Source: Mycobacterium sp.
Lineage (GTDB): Bacteria; Actinomycetota; Actinomycetes; Mycobacteriales; Mycobacteriaceae
DNA length: 17,574 bases
NCBI GenBank assembly: GCA_023264755.1
Contig: JAHFVB010000026.1
Location: 1-17,574 of the forward strand
Direction: 5' to 3'
Part shown: positions 14,498-17,574 of the stretch, piece after piece
Layout of the letters: the number at the start of each line of letters is the position of its first letter
Position numbering within the stretch: the stretch's first letter is position 1
The notes under the pieces: generated by a model
Database searches by the model: none
What the model was told of the DNA's origin: nothing
Seen by the model: the letters and a program-made list of their open reading frames with translations, nothing else
Made by a program: the position numbers and the translations under genes

Positions 14498-14594
14498 GAG
14501 GTACTTAAACACCTATGCCACAGTGCTCTACATCGTCTCAGTGCCCCCAGACGGCCGGTTCGACGGGTCGACATCTTGATGGCAGCGGCGCACT

Positions 14595-14612
14595 TCCGAA
14601 CATCTGTCCAGA
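14595..14612 (+). promoter_or_regulatory. Third copy of the TetR-A/TetR-B operator motif, upstream of SDR-B
   Basis: TCCGAACATCTGTCCAGA matches the TetR-A site at 14 of 18 positions and is symmetric at 6 of 9. It lies about 92 bases before the SDR-B start in the gap divergent from TetR-B and is outside any coding region, so coding constraint does not explain it. I could not identify a convincing -35/-10 pair for SDR-B nearby. Confidence 0.38.
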
Positions 14613-14704
14613 TCCCATCCCAAAGAGTGGAAGTCCGACCCGGTCAAACTCCGAGGCATCGATAGCGTCGTTCCGTGGTAGTCACCGGCTCGGAAGGAAA
14701 CCAG

Positions 14705-15532
14705 ATGTCATACCGCTTGGATAGCAAGGTCGCCGTCATAACGGGGGCGGGAAGCGGCATCGGCGCGGCTACCGCGCGCGCGATGGCCCGCGAAGGCGCC
14801 GCTGTCGTCGTCGCCGACGTCAATCTTGAATCCGCAGAGACAGTGGCGGCTGAGATCGCCGAGGCCGGCGGTGTAGCGACACCCTTTCGTGTCGACGTAA
14901 CCGTGGAGGCAGAGGTGGCCAGAATGATCGACGCCGCCGTCGAGAGCCATGGTCGGCTCGACGTCTTGCACAACAACGCCGGCGCTGCACAGGATCTGGT
15001 GGACACCGATGTGGTCAGTACGCCCGAATCCGCCTGGGAGATAGCTCATAACGTAGATCTCATGGGTGTGGTCTACGGATGCAGGCACGCAATACCCGTC
15101 ATGACCAAGACTGGCGGTGGATCCATAATCGTTACTGCGTCGGTCGGTCCCATGTTCGGCCAGACCTCACTGATCGCGTATGCGGCCGCCAAGGCGGGCG
15201 CCATCAGTGTGACCAAATACGTTGCCACCAGCCATGGACGCGCTGGCATCCGTTGCAATGCCATCGCGCCTGGGCTGGTGCTGACCCCAGGTGCCGAGGC
15301 GGTGTTCCCCAGTCAACGTCTCCTGGATGCCATCTCCCGTCATCAAACGCTGGACGGATTCACTAGGCCAGACGACGTCGCCAACCTCGCCGTGTTTCTG
15401 GCCAGCGACGAATCTCGGCGCATCACAGGCCAAACCCTGGTAATCGACGCGGGTGCATCAACGATGGGCTCCGCGGTGCCTGCCATCAACGAGGCCATCC
15501 AAGAGCTCATCGGTAGCTTCTCCGACACTTAG
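14705..15532 (+). CDS. Short-chain dehydrogenase/reductase (SDR-B)
   Basis: 275-residue classical SDR, NAD-type by Asp37 in VVADVN. Motifs: TGAGSGIG at 13-20, DVT near 63-65, NNAG at 89-92, catalytic Asn115, Ser145 (TASVG), Tyr158 and Lys162 (YAAAK), then RCNAIAPGLVLTPG and ITGQTLVIDAG. All four tetrad residues are intact, unlike SDR-A. Start is ATG 14705, with GGAAGGA six bases upstream; the GTG at 14675 would add 10 residues with no binding site. It diverges from TetR-B, and a copy of the putative TetR operator lies in the shared gap. It probably oxidises or reduces a hydroxyl/keto group of the same substrate class as the neighbouring operon. It converges with the acyl-CoA synthetase gene. 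Confidence 0.9.
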   Translation: MSYRLDSKVAVITGAGSGIGAATARAMAREGAAVVVADVNLESAETVAAEIAEAGGVATPFRVDVTVEAEVARMIDAAVESHGRLDVLHNNAGAAQDLVDTDVVSTPESAWEIAHNVDLMGVVYGCRHAIPVMTKTGGGSIIVTASVGPMFGQTSLIAYAAAKAGAISVTKYVATSHGRAGIRCNAIAPGLVLTPGAEAVFPSQRLLDAISRHQTLDGFTRPDDVANLAVFLASDESRRITGQTLVIDAGASTMGSAVPAINEAIQELIGSFSDT

Positions 15533-15562
15533 CTGACGAACCGCGATGGGCACGCCGGTGGT

Positions 15563-15592
15563 GCGGCGGCGAGATCTTGACCTCGCCGCCGC
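15563..15592. terminator. Strong hairpin between convergent SDR-B and acyl-CoA synthetase
   Basis: GCGGCGGCGAG (15563-15573) and CTCGCCGCCGC (15582-15592) form a perfect 11-bp, almost all G-C stem with an 8-base loop, 30 bases after the SDR-B stop and about 70 past the synthetase stop. It should work in both directions. No T run follows. A weaker second hairpin (AGGAC 15619-15623 with GTCCT 15627-15631) lies closer to the synthetase stop. Confidence 0.7.
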
Positions 15593-15664
15593 GTCCCGTC
15601 GGGAATACCGCAAGTCCTAGGACGCCGTCCTGCGGTTCGCAGCGTGGTCGATTCGAGTGATTGC

Positions 15665-17338
15665 CTATCCGCCGCCGGCCCCGCCCTGCGCTCGACAGGC
15701 CAAGTCGGCCGCCCAACGGTAGTCCGCCTTGCCCGCCGGGGACCGTACGATCGCCGGCGTGCGGATGAAGGCCTTCGGCACCTTGTAGCCGGCGAGCTGT
15801 GCGCGGCAGCTCGCCGCAAGGTCCTCGTCGGTCACCACCTGACCCGGCCCGACAGCCACCACCGCGACGACCTCGCTGCCCCAGCGCTCGGACGGTCGGC
15901 CGACCACCACGACGTCGTAGACGCTGGGATGTGTGGCAAGAGCGCGCTCGACCTCTTCGACGAAGATCTTCTCTCCTCCCGAGTTGATGGTGACGGAATC
16001 GCGCCCCAGCAATTCAATTCGCCCATCCGGCAGGCTTACTGCACGATCTCCGGGCACCGACCACCGCACTCCGTCGATCGTCGGGAAGGTCTTCGCCGAC
16101 TTCTCCGGGTCACCAAGATATCCAAGCGGAACCAGCTCCCGGCGAGCGAGCCAACCTTCGCCCCCGCCGGTGGGTAGGACGCGGTCACGATCGGGTGAGA
16201 GCACCGCCGTATCCGGCTGCGGCGTGAAAAGCGACACCGGGTCGGCCAACTCGCCGGCGGCCACCGCATTCATCTGCAACCCGGATTCGGAGGAGCCGAC
16301 GGCATCGAGCACCGCGATGCCAGGGAGTGCTCGCCTCAACCGCGTGCGAACGGTCGGGGACATCGCCGCTCCTCCGTTGGTGATCACCCCCAGAGCGGGC
16401 AGGTCGAACTTCCCGCATTCGAGCTCATCGACCAAAGGCCTGGCCATTGCGTCACCGACCAACGATATGGTCAACACCTTCTCTCGGGCCGCCAGGGCGA
16501 GGACCTCGGCTGCCTGTAGTCGATGGACGTTGTCGGGAATCACGATCCTTCCCCCCATCGTGAAGACGTTGAATGCAGTCCACTGAGCCGACCCGTGCAT
16601 CAGCGGTGGCATCATGAGCACCGACATGTTCCCCGCAGCGACACGCACGTGGTCCGCCAGTTCGTCGTATGACGCGAAGGCAGCGCCGGAACCGAAGGGG
16701 CGACCGCCCATCGCCGCTAGGAATATGTCGTGCTGGCGCCATAGGACGCCCTTCGGCAGGCCAGTGGTACCGCCGGTGTAGAGCAGGTAGAGATCATCGC
16801 CAATGGGGGTGGGCAGGGAACCTGCCGGCGGCGTAGCGACGACTGATGCGTAATCGACGGCACCGGGCAACAGTTCGTTGCCGGACTCGTCCGCAACCTG
16901 AACGAGCATGGTCAGGCTCGGGACTCGTTCGATGATCGTCGCGACTCGGGGCGCGAACTCAGCGTGATAGACGAGTGCCCGCGCGTTGGCGTCATTGAGA
17001 AGGTAGATGAGTTCGTCCTCGACGTAGCGGTAGCTTACGTTGAACGGAGCCGAGCGCGACCGGTACGCACCAATCATCGCCTCGACATACTCGTTGCCGT
17101 TTCGTAGATAGAGCCCCACGTGATCCTGACCGGATTCGTGGTTGGCCAGGCTATGACGTTCCGTATGACACCCGATGCCCGCACCAACGAGATGGTGCGC
17201 GAATCCGTCGATGCGCCGATTCAAGTCACCGTAGGTGTAGCGGCGCTCCCGCCAGGTGAGCGCTTCGGTATCGGGCACCGCGCGTGCCACGGTTGCGAAA
17301 ACCGTTGATAAATCGAAGTGGACCGGACTGTCGGTCAT
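15665..17338 (-). CDS. Acyl-CoA synthetase (FadD type)
   Basis: 557-residue AMP-forming ligase of the ANL superfamily; it would activate a carboxylic acid with ATP and join it to CoA. Motifs: ATP-binding YTGGTTGLPKGV at 187-198, MPPLMHGSAQW, GSSESGLQ, GDRAVSLPDGRIELLGRDSV then INSGGEKI, and the catalytic C-terminal lysine 537 in SPAGKADYRWA. From memory the pattern, including VLWRQHDIF and DAMARPLVD, is close to mycobacterial FadD19-type synthetases, which activate steroid side-chain acids. The stretch GIGCHTERHSLANHESGQDH near 55-73 lengthens the N-terminal domain but is, as I recall, normal in a subgroup. Start is ATG 17338, with GAGGAG five bases upstream; its A overlaps the upstream crotonase stop (TGATG). 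Substrate class is an inference. Confidence 0.92.
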   Translation of the reverse strand: MTDSPVHFDLSTVFATVARAVPDTEALTWRERRYTYGDLNRRIDGFAHHLVGAGIGCHTERHSLANHESGQDHVGLYLRNGNEYVEAMIGAYRSRSAPFNVSYRYVEDELIYLLNDANARALVYHAEFAPRVATIIERVPSLTMLVQVADESGNELLPGAVDYASVVATPPAGSLPTPIGDDLYLLYTGGTTGLPKGVLWRQHDIFLAAMGGRPFGSGAAFASYDELADHVRVAAGNMSVLMMPPLMHGSAQWTAFNVFTMGGRIVIPDNVHRLQAAEVLALAAREKVLTISLVGDAMARPLVDELECGKFDLPALGVITNGGAAMSPTVRTRLRRALPGIAVLDAVGSSESGLQMNAVAAGELADPVSLFTPQPDTAVLSPDRDRVLPTGGGEGWLARRELVPLGYLGDPEKSAKTFPTIDGVRWSVPGDRAVSLPDGRIELLGRDSVTINSGGEKIFVEEVERALATHPSVYDVVVVGRPSERWGSEVVAVVAVGPGQVVTDEDLAASCRAQLAGYKVPKAFIRTPAIVRSPAGKADYRWAADLACRAQGGAGGG

Positions 17339-17574
17339 CAAGACTCCTCGTTTCGGCGCCGGTCGGCGAACCGTCTGAGCGCATTGTTGTTTGCCTCGGC
17401 GCCCATCAAGTCGGCGAAGCAGGCCTCTTCTCTCGCGCGCGCGTCAGCGATACTCTCGGCGTATGGCGCCGCCAGCGTGCGCTTGACCGCCAGCAGACTC
17501 GGAATGGGGTGCTGGGCAAGCACTTCTGCGTGTCGCGTCGCTTCCGAGCTCAACTCGTCCGGCTCATAGATGCC
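17338..17574 (-). CDS. Enoyl-CoA hydratase/isomerase (crotonase) C-terminal fragment
   Basis: Only the last 78 residues or so are in the window; the frame continues past base 17574. The helical tail, with HPIPSLLAVKRTLAAPYAES, IADARAREEACFADLMG and NNNALRRFADRR, is typical of crotonase-family C-termini. The catalytic glutamates would be outside, so hydratase and isomerase cannot be told apart. The stop TGA overlaps the synthetase start, so the two are co-translated and probably act in the same acyl-CoA degradation route. A TTG at 17553 is internal, not the true start. Confidence 0.7.
   Translation of the reverse strand, partial: GIYEPDELSSEATRHAEVLAQHPIPSLLAVKRTLAAPYAESIADARAREEACFADLMGAEANNNALRRFADRRRNEES

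Noticed and set aside
17338..17553. Complete small gene starting TTG 17553
   Set aside because: The frame is open to the window edge and the residues match a crotonase C-terminus, so it is a fragment of a larger gene.

Overview
The window is high-GC actinobacterial DNA, most likely from Mycobacterium or a close relative such as Rhodococcus. The evidence is the gene content: two F420-type luciferase-like oxidoreductases, an NDMA-dependent (mycofactocin-type) alcohol dehydrogenase, a CYP125-like cytochrome P450, a FadD acyl-CoA synthetase and a crotonase. GTG starts are common, and two regulator genes appear to be leaderless. I saw no rRNA, tRNA, CRISPR array, insertion sequence or phage gene.

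Layout. Positions 1-1541 (+) hold the end of a cation P-type ATPase, overlapped by an F420-dependent oxidoreductase that resembles phthiodiolone ketoreductase. Positions 5571-1648 (-) read TetR-A, a second F420-type oxidoreductase, an IclR regulator, and a protein of the dihydrodipicolinate reductase/2,4-diaminopentanoate dehydrogenase type. Two more TetR genes converge at 6562/6583; TetR-C (+) has no normal start codon for its intact DNA-binding domain. Two P450 genes diverge from 8671-8966 with overlapping promoters. A minus-strand operon follows: TetR-B (14461) > SDR-A > Zn alcohol dehydrogenase > aldehyde dehydrogenase (10357). SDR-B (+) diverges from TetR-B. At the right edge a minus-strand pair, the end of an enoyl-CoA hydratase-like gene and an acyl-CoA synthetase, converges on SDR-B. 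Hairpins that look like terminators sit between both convergent pairs (10217-10253 and 15563-15592).

How the genes may work together (inference). The set fits stepwise oxidation of a lipophilic, terpenoid- or steroid-like side chain: P450 hydroxylation, alcohol to aldehyde (ADH), aldehyde to acid (ALDH), CoA activation (FadD), then beta-oxidation (crotonase). SDRs and F420 enzymes could act on ring or keto groups. The substrate cannot be read from the sequence.

Most interesting points. (1) Two interlaced perfect inverted repeats with 5-nt connecting segments lie just before the ribosome binding site of the gene starting at 2754; in RNA they could fold as an H-type pseudoknot. (2) TetR-A and TetR-B are paralogs with near-identical leaderless promoters that carry a shared imperfect palindrome, and a third copy lies before SDR-B. 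(3) The alcohol dehydrogenase is split by a one-base frameshift near 12331. (4) TetR-C lacks a normal start. (5) The two P450 promoters overlap back to back.
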